Positions 7,371 to 16,619 of a stretch of DNA of 64,000 bases are shown piece after piece. Origin of the DNA: Bradyrhizobium ivorense (GTDB taxonomy: Bacteria > Pseudomonadota > Alphaproteobacteria > Rhizobiales > Xanthobacteraceae). Every line of letters begins with the position of its first letter. The stretch's first letter is position 1. Position numbers and translations under genes: made by a program. The stretch lies in assembly GCF_900696085.1 (NCBI RefSeq), contig NZ_CAADFC020000025.1:1-64000 (forward strand), written 5' to 3'. The notes under the pieces are model-generated. The model saw only the letters and a list, made by a program, of their open reading frames with translations, ran no database searches and was not told where the DNA came from.

Positions 7371-8183
7371 ATGCTGCCAACTGCTGACAAACGCGCCACC
7401 TTCAAGAAGCTGCACGAGAGCGGATGCTTCATCATTCCAAACCCGTTCGATGTCGGCAGCGCGGTTGCGCTCCAGCATCTCGGCTTCAAGGCGCTGGCCT
7501 CGACCAGCGCGGGCTTTGCCTGGACCATCGCCAAGGCCGACAACCGCGTCACCGTCGACGACGTCTGCAATCATCTGACCGCGGTGTGCGCGGCGGTCGA
7601 TATTCCCGTCAACGCCGACTATGAGGGCGGCTTCGCCGTCGAGCCCGACAAGGTCGCTGTCAACGTCGCGCGCGGCGTCAAGACCGGCGTCGCCGGGCTC
7701 TCGATCGAGGACTCCACCGGTGACGCGACCAATCCGCTGTACGAGCACAAGCTCGCGGTGGAGCGCATCAAGGCGGCGCGCAAGGCGATCGACGCCGACA
7801 GCTCTGGCGTGCTGCTCACCGGCCGCTGCGAGGCCTTTCTGTGGGGCAAACAGGACATCAAGCTGGTGATCGAGCGGCTGCAGGCCTATTCCGACGCCGG
7901 TGCCGACGTACTGTATTCGCCGGGCATCAAGACCAAGGAAGACATCACCGCGGTGGTGAAGGCGGTGGCCCCGAAGCCGGTCAACCTCTTGATCGGCGGG
8001 CCGGGCCTGTCGCTGCAGGAGGTCGCCGATCTCGGCGTGCGCCGGATCAGCGTCGGCGGGTCGCTGGCGCGGATGGCCTGGGTGGGGTTCATGAAGGCCG
8101 CAAAGGAGATGGCCGAGCAGGGCACCTTCGCCGAATTCGCCAACGGCTATTCCGGCGGCGAGCTCAACAAGATGTTCAAATAA
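7371..8183 (+). CDS. Isocitrate lyase/PEP mutase family protein
   Basis: A 270-residue TIM-barrel protein. Seen: IPNPFDVGSAVALQHLGFKALASTSAG (residues ~21-47), PVNADYEGGFA (metal-binding Asp in the DxExG-like motif) and GVAGLSIEDSTGD. It lacks the KKCGH motif of true isocitrate lyases, so it belongs to the small PEP mutase/oxaloacetate-decarboxylase/methylisocitrate-lyase-like branch that cleaves C-C or C-P bonds of 2-oxo or 2-hydroxy acids. The exact substrate is not predictable. ATG at 7371 is preceded by GGGAGAGAGTC. A strong hairpin (8195-8221) follows. Confidence 0.88.
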   Translation: MLPTADKRATFKKLHESGCFIIPNPFDVGSAVALQHLGFKALASTSAGFAWTIAKADNRVTVDDVCNHLTAVCAAVDIPVNADYEGGFAVEPDKVAVNVARGVKTGVAGLSIEDSTGDATNPLYEHKLAVERIKAARKAIDADSSGVLLTGRCEAFLWGKQDIKLVIERLQAYSDAGADVLYSPGIKTKEDITAVVKAVAPKPVNLLIGGPGLSLQEVADLGVRRISVGGSLARMAWVGFMKAAKEMAEQGTFAEFANGYSGGELNKMFK

Positions 8184-8194
8184 CCGAATATGAA

Positions 8195-8221
8195 AGCAGC
8201 GGGCCGATCAGGCCCGCTGCT
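8195..8221. terminator. Hairpin terminator between convergent genes
   Basis: An 11-bp perfect stem AGCAGCGGGCC / GGCCCGCTGCT with loop GATCA. A TTT run follows on the minus strand, so it best terminates the gene at 8244-8639 and probably also the plus-strand gene ending at 8183. Confidence 0.75.
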
Positions 8222-8243
8222 CCGGCCGTTCCCACGTGTGAGG

Positions 8244-8639
8244 TTACTTGTTCTTGTCGCCGGTCGCATCCGACGGCGGGCTCGCGGGCTGTGCCGGCGC
8301 CGCGCCGGTCGTCGTGCCGGGCTGGCTGTTCGGTTTCGGCGTCACGTCACGCATGCCCGGAGGCGCCCCGGCCGGATTGGCGGGTTGGGTCTGCGCGGTC
8401 TGACTCGACGGGGTCGTGCCGGCCTCCTTCACCGAGGTGTTGTTCAGCCCGTAGAACAGGGCGCCGAGCACCACCGCCACCGCAACGGCGAACATCGCGA
8501 TCTTGGTGCCGCTGGCCGGCCCCTCCGCGAGTTCGGGATCTGGCTGCAGCTCATTGTCCAGACTGTTGAAGCGCGCCTGACGGCGGATTTCGTCATCGGT
8601 CAGGTTGGCGCGATACGGATCGTCAGGGTGGTTCGTCAT
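8244..8639 (-). CDS. Hypothetical single-span membrane protein
   Basis: A 131-residue protein. The acidic cytoplasmic N-terminus (residues 1-43, MTNHPDDPYRANLTDDEI) is followed by one transmembrane segment (residues ~45-66, TKIAMFAVAVAVVLGALFYGL). A long Pro/Ala/Thr/Gln-rich tail, presumably periplasmic, makes up the second half. No domain is recognised; the disordered tail suggests an envelope-spanning or anchor function. It stands alone, convergent with the gene ending at 8183 and divergent from the TRIC-like channel at 8786. Confidence 0.75.
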   Translation of the reverse strand: MTNHPDDPYRANLTDDEIRRQARFNSLDNELQPDPELAEGPASGTKIAMFAVAVAVVLGALFYGLNNTSVKEAGTTPSSQTAQTQPANPAGAPPGMRDVTPKPNSQPGTTTGAAPAQPASPPSDATGDKNK

Positions 8640-8785
8640 TTCAAGGTTCCTCCGTTAGCACCCCAAAAGCTAAACGCAGGGGACAATGGCTGGCGCCGGA
8701 GGATGTTCCGCGCCAATGTTGCAACCTCTTCATCATGGAACCGGCGATTCCCGGAGTTCCATGCCCGTTCCATGAGGCCTTCGCA

Positions 8786-9430
8786 ATGTGGACCCTGCCG
8801 CCCACCGATTCGGTGCTGCACGTGCTTTCGTTCATCGCGGTTGCGGCGCAGTCGATGACGGCGGCGCTTGCGGCGGGAAAGCGCAGCATGGACTGGGCCG
8901 GCGTCTGCATGCTCGGGGCGATCACCGCGCTCGGCGGCGGCACCATCCGCGACGTGCTGCTCGGGCATTACCCGCTGGTCTGGGTCGCACATCCGATCTA
9001 TCTCGTGATTGCGGGGGTGGCGGCGCTGGTCACCATTGCGCTGGCGCGGCTGGTGGTGAGGCTCAATCTCGCCTTCCTCGTGCTCGATGCGATCGGGCTC
9101 GTGGTGTTCACGATGGCCGGCTGCGACGTCGCCTGGCAGGTCGGCGTTCCCGTGGCGATCGTGATCGTCTCCGGCATGATCACGGGCTGCGCCGGCGGCG
9201 TGCTGCGCGACATCCTGTGTAACGAGGTGCCGCTGCTGTTTCGCAGCGAGCTGTACGCCAGCGTCTCCGTGGTCACCGGGCTGTTCTACGCCGCCGCCCT
9301 CCGCCTGCAGCTGAACGACACGCTTTGGGCGGTGCTGCTGACCTTCGTGCTCGGCCTGACCTTCCGGCTGCTCGCGATCCGCTACAAATGGGAGATGCCG
9401 AAATTCGTGTTCAGCGGCGAGGAGCGCTGA
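8786..9430 (+). CDS. Trimeric intracellular cation (TRIC) channel family protein
   Basis: A 214-residue integral membrane protein of the UPF0126/YicG family, bacterial homologues of TRIC K+ channels. It has seven hydrophobic helices with the internal repeat typical of the family: AITALGGGTIRDVLLG (~residues 51-66) and GMITGCAGGVLRDILCNEVP (~residues 130-149), the glycine-rich kinks that line the pore. ATG at 8786 is chosen because GAGG sits 8 bases upstream; an earlier in-frame start at 8735 would add a non-conserved 17 residues. The stop is only 3 bases from the convergent cytochrome gene. Confidence 0.88.
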   Translation: MWTLPPTDSVLHVLSFIAVAAQSMTAALAAGKRSMDWAGVCMLGAITALGGGTIRDVLLGHYPLVWVAHPIYLVIAGVAALVTIALARLVVRLNLAFLVLDAIGLVVFTMAGCDVAWQVGVPVAIVIVSGMITGCAGGVLRDILCNEVPLLFRSELYASVSVVTGLFYAAALRLQLNDTLWAVLLTFVLGLTFRLLAIRYKWEMPKFVFSGEER

Positions 9431-9433
9431 GCG

Positions 9434-10672
9434 CTATCTCGTCGTGCTATTTCCCTTGCGCGCCTTTGCGACCTCGTCGGCGGTGACCGCGGGCGCCGCA
9501 TTGCCCCAGGCATTGCGGATGTAGGTCGCGACATCGGCGATCTCCTGATCCGTCAGCTTCGGATAAGCCGGCATCGAGCCGGTGTTCGGCGCCCGTGGCG
9601 TCGTCATGCTCTGTGCGCCATCGAGGATGATGCGCAGCGTGCTCGCGGGATCGGCCGATTGCAGATTGGCGTTGCCGGGCAGCGGCGGATAGATCCGCGG
9701 CGCGCTGGAGCCGTCGAGCTCGTGGCAGGCGACGCAGGCGCCGCGGTAGATCCGCTCGCCGTTGCTCATCTGCGCCGGGGAGGGCGCCGTGACCGCGGGC
9801 TCCGGCGCGCCGGCCGGCAGGCTCTTCAGATAGACCGCGATCGCCCGCACGTCGGCATCGCTCATCTTCGACGTCGAATTGAGCACCACCTCGGACATCA
9901 AGGGACCGGCATGGCTGCGCGCATTGCGGCCGCTCTGCAGATACTCGACGATGTCGTCCACGCTCCACGATTTCAACCCGCTGCGCGCGGCGCCATCGAG
10001 CCTTGGCGCGAACATGCCTTGAACCACATTGCCGCCGAAGGCCTGGTCGCGCTTGTCGGCGCCGAAGATATTCTTGGGCGTATGGCAGGCGCCGCAATGG
10101 GCGAGACCCTCGACCAGATAGCGGCCGCGATTCCATTCCGCGCTCCTACCCTGGTCCGGCTGGATGATGCCTGGCGTCAGGAACAGGGCGTTCCACGCCC
10201 GCATCAGCCCGCGATAGTTCAGCGGCCAGAGCAGCTCCGGCGGCGGCGCTTGGTTGCTGACCGGGCTGAGCGTCGCGAGATAGGCGCGGATCGCCAAAAT
10301 GTCGTCGCGGATCAGTTTTGTGAAATTGGGGTAGGGGAAGGCGGGGTAATAGCGCGCCCCCGCCGGCGAGACGCCGGTACGCAGGGCGCGGACAAAATCC
10401 TCGTCGCTCCAGCCACCGATGCCGGTATCGCGGTCGGGCGTCAGGTTCGGCGAGAACACCGCGCCGAACGGCGTATCGATCCGCTTGCCGCCGGCAAACG
10501 GCTTGGCCGGATCGGCGGTGTGGCAGCTCGCGCAATCACCCGCGATGGTCAGCGCCTTGCCGCGGGCGATGATCTCGTCGGCCGGCGCGGCCGCGCATTC
10601 GCGGGCCGCGAACGCAGCGCACAACAGGGCGGTGGCCAGAATCGTTGCCGTTGCTCGACCTCGTCGCGTCAT
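9434..10672 (-). CDS. Triheme cytochrome c, dehydrogenase electron-transfer subunit type
   Basis: A 412-residue protein with a signal peptide (MTRRGRATATILATALLCAA) and three c-type heme sites: CASCH (~residue 46), CGACH (~residue 193) and CVACH (~residue 314). The spacing is that of the triheme cytochrome subunit of membrane-bound alcohol/aldehyde/gluconate dehydrogenases, which pass electrons from a periplasmic dehydrogenase to quinone or an oxidase. No partner dehydrogenase is adjacent. The divergent neighbour is the fused indolepyruvate oxidoreductase (10905), but that enzyme is cytoplasmic, so a direct link is doubtful. ATG at 10672 fits the leader. Confidence 0.9.
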   Translation of the reverse strand: MTRRGRATATILATALLCAAFAARECAAAPADEIIARGKALTIAGDCASCHTADPAKPFAGGKRIDTPFGAVFSPNLTPDRDTGIGGWSDEDFVRALRTGVSPAGARYYPAFPYPNFTKLIRDDILAIRAYLATLSPVSNQAPPPELLWPLNYRGLMRAWNALFLTPGIIQPDQGRSAEWNRGRYLVEGLAHCGACHTPKNIFGADKRDQAFGGNVVQGMFAPRLDGAARSGLKSWSVDDIVEYLQSGRNARSHAGPLMSEVVLNSTSKMSDADVRAIAVYLKSLPAGAPEPAVTAPSPAQMSNGERIYRGACVACHELDGSSAPRIYPPLPGNANLQSADPASTLRIILDGAQSMTTPRAPNTGSMPAYPKLTDQEIADVATYIRNAWGNAAPAVTADEVAKARKGNSTTR

Positions 10673-10904
10673 TCGTCCACCGTCCGGCCCGCACGGCGCG
10701 TTACGCCATTTCGCCGCAGGCCCGTCCTGCGACAGAAACCGAAACGCGCTCGCGATATTCCCGGCACGAAGTTGCGATTTTCGAGCAAGCGGCTTCATGG
10801 CTCAGAATTGTGCTGCGCGCAGCGAAAAATCCGACATAGACTGGTTCTAACAAGCTCGGATGACTAGCTAAATCAGTCGTCGCGACCAGCAAGAAGAGGG
10901 CTAA

Positions 10905-13900
10905 ATGGGAATCAACCAGGGTCCTATCAGTCTCGACCAGAAGTATACCCAAGGCACCGGCCACGTCTTTCTGACCGGCATCCAGGCCCTGGTCCGCCTG
11001 CCGATGGCGCAGATCAGACGCGACCGCGCCGCAGGCCTCAACACGGCAGGCTTCGCCTCCGGCTATCGCGGTTCCCCGCTCGGCGGCTACGACCAGCAGC
11101 TGTTCGCGGCCAGAAAACATCTCGAGCAATACAACGTCAAATTCCAGCCCGGCGTGAACGAGGACCTGGCGGCCACCGCGATCTGGGGCTCGCAGCAGCT
11201 CGGGCTGTCGCCCGGCGCCAAATACGACGGCGTGGTCGGCATCTGGTACGGCAAGGGCCCCGGCGTCGACCGCTGCGGCGACGTATTCCGGCACGGCAAT
11301 GCCGCCGGCTCCGCCAAGCATGGCGGCGTACTTTGTCTGGCCGGCGACGACCACGGCGCAAAGTCTTCCACCGTCCCGCATCAGTCCGACCACGCCTTCA
11401 TCTCCGCGCTGATGCCCTACCTCTACCCCTCCAGCATCCATGAAATGATCGAGATGGGCCTTTTGGGTATCGCGATGTCGCGCTACTCGGGCTGCTGGGT
11501 CGGCATGAAGGTGATCACCGAGACGGTGGAGACCACGGCCGAAATCGACCTCACCGACGAGATGACGCCGTTCATCATCCCGCCGGATTTCGAGCTGCCG
11601 CCGGGCGGGCTCAACATCCGCTGGCCCGACGACCGCTTCGAGCAGGACCGCCGGCTGCAGGACTACAAGGGCTTTGCCGCGATCGCCTTTGCCCGCGCCA
11701 ACAAGGTCAACCGCGTCACCATGGATTCGCCGAACGCGCGCTACGGCATCATGGCCTCGGGTAAGAGCTATGAGGACATCCGCCAGGCGCTGCGCGAGCT
11801 CGGCATCACGCCTGAGATCGCCGCCAAGATCGGCATCCGCCTCTACAAGATCGGCATGCCGTGGCCGCTGGAGCCGGAAGGCGTCCGCAATTTCGCCGTC
11901 GGCCTCGAGGAGATCTTCATCGTCGAGGAACGGCGCGAGATCGTCGAGAACCAGGTCAAGCAGGAACTGTTCAACTGGCGCGACGACGTGCGTCCGCGCA
12001 TCGTCGGCAAGATGGACGATCACGACAAGCGCTTCCTGACCTTCGCCGCCGAGCTCAGCGTTGCCTCGCTGGCGAGCTCGCTGACGGAGCGGCTGCTTCG
12101 ACTTAATCTCAATCCTGAAATCGCCGAGATGCTGCGCGCGAAGGCCGACTGGTTCAACGGCCGGCAGTCGACGCAGATGCAGGCGACGGCGCCGATCAGC
12201 CGCACGCCGTATTTCTGCTCGGGCTGTCCGCACAACACCTCGACCAAGGTGCCGGAGGGTAGCCGCGCCATGGGCGGCATCGGCTGCCACTTCATGGCGC
12301 TGTGGATGAACCGCTCGACCGAGACCTTCACCCATATGGGCGGCGAGGGCGTGCCGTGGGTCGGCATCTCGCCGTTCACCAACGAGAACCACATCTTCGC
12401 CAATCTCGGCGACGGCACCTATTTCCACTCCGGTATTCTCGCGATCCGCCAGTCGATCGCCTCGAAAGCCAACATCACCTACAAGATCCTGTACAACGAC
12501 GCCGTCGCGATGACCGGCGGCCAGCGCCATGACGGCGATCTCTCGCCGCAGCAGATCACCTTCCAGCTTCACGCCGAAGGCATCCGCGAGATCTATCTGG
12601 TCTCGGAGAATCCGGATGCCTATCCGGCCGACACCATCGCGCCGGGCGTCAAGCTCTACCATCGCGACGAACTCGAGAACGTCCAAAAACTGTGCCGCGA
12701 GACCAAGGGCACGTCGGCGATCGTGTTCGTGCAGACCTGCGCCGCCGAGAAGCGCCGCCGCCGCAAGCGCGGCCTGATGGAGGATCCGCAGCGCCGCGTG
12801 CTGATCAATCCCGCGGTGTGCGAAGGCTGCGGCGACTGCTCGGTGCAGTCGAACTGCATCTCGGTCGAGCCGCTGGAGACCGAGCTCGGGCGCAAGCGCA
12901 CCATCAACCAGTCGACCTGCAACAAGGACTATTCCTGCGTAAAGGGCTTTTGCCCGTCCTTCGTCACCGTCGACGGCGGCAAGCTGCGGCAGCGCGCGCC
13001 CGCCGAGCTTGGCGATATCGGCGCCTTGCCGGAGCCGGCCGCGAAGCCCGCGCTCGACCGTCCCTACAACATCGCGATCGGCGGCGTCGGCGGCACCGGC
13101 GTGCTGACGATCGGCGCGCTGCTCGGCATGGCCGCGCATATCGAAGGCAAGGCCTCGATGATCCTCGACATGTCGGGCCTCGCGCAGAAGGGCGGCGCGG
13201 TGCTGAGCCACGTCCGGCTCTCCGAGCACACCGCCGACGTGACCTGCTCGCGCATCGTGACCGGCACGGCCGATCTCGTGCTCGCGGCCGACGAGGTGGT
13301 GGCGGTCTCCAAGGACACGATTACGCTCTGTGATGCGAGCCGCACGGTCGGCATCATCAACAGCCATGTGATTCCGACCGCGGATTTCATCCTGAACCGC
13401 GACTTCAACTTCCAGACCCGCAAGGTCAACCACGTGCTGGAGACCGAGCTGCGCAAGGATTCTTCTTTCTTCGACTTCACCAAGCCGGCCGAGGCGCTGC
13501 TCGGCGACTCCATCGCCACCAACATGATGATGATGGGATTTGCCTACCAGCGCGGCCTGCTGCCGCTGTCGGCCGAGGCGATCGAGAAGGCGATCGAGGT
13601 CAACGGCGTCTCGATCAAGATGAACACCGAAGCGTTTCGGCTCGGGCGCCTTGCCGCCGTCGATCCGGCGCGGCTGGCTGCGATGATGAAGGGGCAGGAT
13701 GACGACGTCGCCGCGCCGAAGACGCTGGATGCGATGTCGCTCGACGAGATCATCACCCATCGCATGGCGCTGCTGACCGACTACCAGAGCTCGCGCCTGG
13801 CAAAGCGCTATCGCAAGCTGGTCGATCAGGTCCGCGACGCCGCCGGCAAGGGCGGCTACGGCGAGGCGCTGCCGCGTGCGGTCGCGATCAACTACGCAAA

Positions 13901-14399
13901 GCTGCTCGCCTACAAGGACGAGTATGAGGTGGCGCGGCTGTTCAGCGACGGCCGCTTCGAGAAGCAGCTGCGCGACCAGTTCGAGGGCGACTTCAAGTTC
14001 AACTTCAATCTCGCACCGCCGATCCTCGGCGGCGGCCTCGACGCGCAGGGCCGGCCGAAGAAGCGCGCCTTCGGTTCGTGGATGATGTCGGCCTTCAGGG
14101 TGATGGCGAAATTCCGCTTCCTGCGCGGCACGCCGCTCGACATCTTCGGCTACAGCGCCGACCGCAAGATCGAGCGCGACCTGATCGCGGGCTACGAGAA
14201 GGACGTCGCGACGGTGCTGGGTCTGCTGTCGCCGCTCAACCACGACATCGCGGTCGAACTGCTGTCGCTGCCGGATCGCATCCGCGGCTATGGTCCCGTG
14301 AAGGAGAAGGCGATCGCGGATGCCAAGGTTCGCTACGCGCAACTCGCCGCCGACCTCGCCAACCCGCCGCCCGCGCCAAGGCAATTGGCGGCGGAGTAG
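10905..14399 (+). CDS. Indolepyruvate:ferredoxin oxidoreductase, fused alpha-beta type
   Basis: A 1164-residue protein. Known family reaction: oxidative decarboxylation of aryl-2-oxoacids with CoA to aryl-acetyl-CoA, reducing ferredoxin; it helps degrade aromatic amino acids. The N-terminal half is IorA-like: GYRGSPLGGYD near residue 50, and a TPP-binding half with FCSGCPHNTSTKVPEG and GGIGCHFMALWM (~430-460). An Fe-S segment follows, with CEGCGDCSVQSNC (~640) and CNKDYSCVKGFC (~675). The C-terminal half is IorB/gamma-like (GGVGGTGVLTIGALLG, ~726; GLAQKGGAVLSH). The fusion is the normal form in aerobic proteobacteria. ATG at 10905 has AGAGGG 5 bases upstream. No ferredoxin gene is adjacent. 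Confidence 0.93.
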   Translation: MGINQGPISLDQKYTQGTGHVFLTGIQALVRLPMAQIRRDRAAGLNTAGFASGYRGSPLGGYDQQLFAARKHLEQYNVKFQPGVNEDLAATAIWGSQQLGLSPGAKYDGVVGIWYGKGPGVDRCGDVFRHGNAAGSAKHGGVLCLAGDDHGAKSSTVPHQSDHAFISALMPYLYPSSIHEMIEMGLLGIAMSRYSGCWVGMKVITETVETTAEIDLTDEMTPFIIPPDFELPPGGLNIRWPDDRFEQDRRLQDYKGFAAIAFARANKVNRVTMDSPNARYGIMASGKSYEDIRQALRELGITPEIAAKIGIRLYKIGMPWPLEPEGVRNFAVGLEEIFIVEERREIVENQVKQELFNWRDDVRPRIVGKMDDHDKRFLTFAAELSVASLASSLTERLLRLNLNPEIAEMLRAKADWFNGRQSTQMQATAPISRTPYFCSGCPHNTSTKVPEGSRAMGGIGCHFMALWMNRSTETFTHMGGEGVPWVGISPFTNENHIFANLGDGTYFHSGILAIRQSIASKANITYKILYNDAVAMTGGQRHDGDLSPQQITFQLHAEGIREIYLVSENPDAYPADTIAPGVKLYHRDELENVQKLCRETKGTSAIVFVQTCAAEKRRRRKRGLMEDPQRRVLINPAVCEGCGDCSVQSNCISVEPLETELGRKRTINQSTCNKDYSCVKGFCPSFVTVDGGKLRQRAPAELGDIGALPEPAAKPALDRPYNIAIGGVGGTGVLTIGALLGMAAHIEGKASMILDMSGLAQKGGAVLSHVRLSEHTADVTCSRIVTGTADLVLAADEVVAVSKDTITLCDASRTVGIINSHVIPTADFILNRDFNFQTRKVNHVLETELRKDSSFFDFTKPAEALLGDSIATNMMMMGFAYQRGLLPLSAEAIEKAIEVNGVSIKMNTEAFRLGRLAAVDPARLAAMMKGQDDDVAAPKTLDAMSLDEIITHRMALLTDYQSSRLAKRYRKLVDQVRDAAGKGGYGEALPRAVAINYAKLLAYKDEYEVARLFSDGRFEKQLRDQFEGDFKFNFNLAPPILGGGLDAQGRPKKRAFGSWMMSAFRVMAKFRFLRGTPLDIFGYSADRKIERDLIAGYEKDVATVLGLLSPLNHDIAVELLSLPDRIRGYGPVKEKAIADAKVRYAQLAADLANPPPAPRQLAAE

Positions 14400-14406
14400 G
14401 GAGTTG

Positions 14407-14494
14407 CGTAGAGTGGATTAGCCGAAGGCGTAACCCGCCATTGCCACGGGATGGGCGAAGAATGGTGGGTTATGCTTCGCTAACCCACCCTACG
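14407..14494. repeat. Intergenic repeat, family E copy 1
   Basis: CGTAGAGTGGATTAGCCGAAGG ending in GCTAACCCACCCTACG, an inverted-repeat element around GTGGGTTA / TAACCCAC. A related copy is at 36355-36475. It lies just after the stop of the indolepyruvate oxidoreductase. With repeat A2 it fills most of the gene-free stretch 14400-14867; the rest (14676-14867) shows no gene. Confidence 0.75.
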
Positions 14495-14570
14495 AAGTGG
14501 TGGCCGGCGACCTTCGAGACGCGCTTCGCGCTCCTCAGTGTGACGGTGTTGGTTTGCTCAGCTTGCTCGG

Positions 14571-14675
14571 TGTCATCACCCGGCTTGACCGGGTGATCCA
14601 GTATTCCAGAGACGCCGGTGATAGAAGCGAGAGGCCGCGGCGTACTGGATCGCCCGGTCAAGCCGGGCGATGACA
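14571..14675. repeat. Intergenic palindromic repeat, family A copy 2
   Basis: TGTCATCACCCGG ... CCGGGCGATGACA with inner ATCCAGTATTCC and GTACTGGATCGC. Inverted relative to the copies at 2966-3069 and 44643-44730. Confidence 0.85.
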
Positions 14676-14867
14676 GCGGTGGGTGAGGACAAAGCTTCAC
14701 ACCCTCTACGATTCACCGCCACCGATCCAATACGATTGCCCATCGTAATCGTATCACCCTGTCGCCGTCAGCGTGGTCTCGCCTGACGGAATATTTCCGC
14801 GCTTGCCAAGGCCGCAGCGGCGGTTCAGAAAAACGCTGGAGATGAAGAAACGCCAGCGGAGAGCGAT

Positions 14868-16025
14868 TTGACCATCAAGGGCAAGGCCTACATTGCCGGG
14901 ATATTCGAACATCCCACCCGGCACGCACCCGATAAATCAACAGCGCAGCTACATGCCGAGGTCGCCAAGGGCGCGATCGAGGATGCCGGGCTGACCAAGG
15001 ACGACGTCGACGGCTATTTCTGCGCCGGCGACGCGCCGGGCGGGCTGTGGCCGATGGTCGATTATCTCGGCCTCAACACCAAGAAGCTGCGTCACGTCGA
15101 TTCCACCGAGACCGGCGGCTGCTCCTATCTGATCCATCTCGGCCACGCCGCCGAGGCGATCGCCGCCGGCAAGTGCTCGGTCGCGCTGGTCACGCTGGCG
15201 GGCAAGCCGCGCACCGGCCCGATGCCGCCGCGCGCCGCCGGCGCCGAGGCCGATTTCGAGTCCGCCTACGGGGCAACCACCCACAATGCCTACGGCATGT
15301 GTGCCATGCGCCATATGCACGACTACGGCACCACCTCCGAGCAGCTGGCCTGGATCAAGGTCGCGGCCTCGCATCACGCGCAGTACAATCCGCATGCGAT
15401 GCTGAAGGAGGTCGTCACGGTCGAGGACGTCTTGAACTCGCCGATGATCTCGGACCCGCTGCACCGGATGGATTGTTGCGTCGTTACCGACGGCGGCGGC
15501 GCGATGATCGTCACCACGCCGGAGATCGCGAAGAGTCTGAAGAAGCCGCTGGTGCGGCTGATCGGCCATGGCGAGGCGATGAAGGGGCCGCGCGGCGGCA
15601 AGGATATCGACCTGACTTACTCCGCCGGCGTGTGGTCCGGCCCGCGCGCCTTCGAGGAAGCGGGCGTGACACCGAAGGACATCAAGTATGCCTCGATCTA
15701 TGACAGCTTCACCATCACGGTGCTGATGCAGCTCGAGGACCTCGGCTTCTGCAAGAAGGGCGAGGGCGGCAAGTTCGTCGCCGACGGCAATCTGATCTCC
15801 GGCGTCGGCAAGCTGCCGTTCAACACCGATGGCGGCGGCCTATGCAGCAACCATCCGGTCAACCGCGGCGGCATGACCAAGATTCTCGAGGCCGTGCGCC
15901 AGCTGCGCGGCGAAGCGCATCCGAAGGTGCAGGTGAAGAACTGCGACCTCGCGATCGCCCACGGCACCGGCGGTCTGCTCGGCGTTCGCCACGCCGCCTC
16001 AACCTGTATTCTGGAGCGTGCGTGA
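14868..16025 (+). CDS. Thiolase / acetyl-CoA acetyltransferase (SCP-x-like)
   Basis: A 385-residue thiolase-fold protein of the lipid-transfer/SCP-x branch. Seen: STETGGCSYLIHLGHAAEAIAAGKC (~residues 80-104, the nucleophile loop region), MDCCVVTDGGGAMIV (~200) and NTDGGGLCSNHPVNRGG (~residues 317-333) with the late AIAHGTGG (~363). Members pair with a DUF35 protein and catalyse thiolytic or retro-aldol cleavage of branched or ring-bearing acyl-CoAs. The start is TTG at 14868, as GAGAGC precedes it and no ATG fits. Its stop overlaps the next start (TGATG), so the two are translationally coupled. First gene of the acyl-CoA run to 20417. Confidence 0.87.
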   Translation: MTIKGKAYIAGIFEHPTRHAPDKSTAQLHAEVAKGAIEDAGLTKDDVDGYFCAGDAPGGLWPMVDYLGLNTKKLRHVDSTETGGCSYLIHLGHAAEAIAAGKCSVALVTLAGKPRTGPMPPRAAGAEADFESAYGATTHNAYGMCAMRHMHDYGTTSEQLAWIKVAASHHAQYNPHAMLKEVVTVEDVLNSPMISDPLHRMDCCVVTDGGGAMIVTTPEIAKSLKKPLVRLIGHGEAMKGPRGGKDIDLTYSAGVWSGPRAFEEAGVTPKDIKYASIYDSFTITVLMQLEDLGFCKKGEGGKFVADGNLISGVGKLPFNTDGGGLCSNHPVNRGGMTKILEAVRQLRGEAHPKVQVKNCDLAIAHGTGGLLGVRHAASTCILERA

Positions 16026-16414
16026 TGTCTGAAGCGAAGAAGTACAATGCCCCGGTGACCAATCCGGAGACCGCGCCGTTCTGGGAAGCGGCCAAGGCGG
16101 GCAAGTTCATGATCAAGCGCTGCACCACCTGCGGCGAGGCGCACTACTTCCCGCGCGCGATCTGCCCGTTCTGCTTCTCCGACAAGACGGTGTGGGAGGA
16201 ATCGAGCGGCGAGGCCACGGTTTATACCTATAGCTTGATGCGGAAGTCGCCGACCGGTCCTTACGCGATCGCCTATGTGACGCTGAAGGAAGGCCCGTCG
16301 CTGCAAACCAACATCGTCGATTGCGATCTGGAGAAAGTGAAGATCGGCCAGAAGGTGAAGCTGGTATGGAAGCCGACCGACGGCGCGCCGCTGCCGTTCT
16401 TCACGCCGGCCTAA
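16025..16414 (+). CDS. DUF35 Zn-ribbon/OB-fold partner of thiolase
   Basis: A 129-residue protein. A rubredoxin-like zinc ribbon with two Cys pairs, CTTCGEAHYFPRAICPFC (residues ~34-51), is followed by an OB-fold (GEATVYTYSLMRKSPTGP, then IGQKVKLVW). DUF35 proteins form heteromers with SCP-x-type thiolases and help bind acyl-CoA, as in steroid catabolism (Ltp2/ChsH2 group). The ATG overlaps the stop of the thiolase by one base. Three hundred bases downstream the next functional gene begins after a repeat element (16421-16569). Confidence 0.88.
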   Translation: MSEAKKYNAPVTNPETAPFWEAAKAGKFMIKRCTTCGEAHYFPRAICPFCFSDKTVWEESSGEATVYTYSLMRKSPTGPYAIAYVTLKEGPSLQTNIVDCDLEKVKIGQKVKLVWKPTDGAPLPFFTPA

Positions 16415-16420
16415 GAAGTA

Positions 16421-16569
16421 CCTTCTCCCCTTGTGGGAGAAGGTGGCAGCCGAAGGCTGCCGGATGAGGGGTGTCTCTCCGCGAGAGAGATGAGTATGCG
16501 GAGGCAACCCCTCACCCAAGTGAGTTTGTTGCGCTGTCTGTGTAGCCCTCTCCCACAAGGGGAGAGGGC
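16421..16569. repeat. Intergenic repeat, family F copy 1
   Basis: CCTTCTCCCCTTGTGGGAGAAGG at the left and CCCTCTCCCACAAGGGGAGAGG at the right, with GGATGAGGGG / CCCCTCACCC inside. A related element is at 17501-17633. It separates the DUF35 and MaoC genes. Confidence 0.8.
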
Positions 16570-16619
16570 GCTGTAACGGGCACCGCGCCGCAGAGAGAAA
16601 AATTCGGGGTGAAACGACA

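Noticed and set aside
10701..14384. A 1227-codon minus-strand frame across the indolepyruvate oxidoreductase gene
   Set aside because: It is the antisense shadow of a clearly conserved gene in high-GC DNA, with repetitive Arg/His/Ala/Gly composition and no domain. Similar long shadows lie opposite the kinase at 21802 (minus, 955 codons), the GGDEF-EAL gene (minus, 922 codons), the czcA gene (plus, 608 codons) and the kinase at 59491 (plus, 548 codons).
9434..14399. The triheme cytochrome and the indolepyruvate oxidoreductase as one functional system
   Set aside because: They are divergent, the cytochrome is periplasmic and the oxidoreductase cytoplasmic and ferredoxin-linked, so proximity alone does not support a shared pathway.
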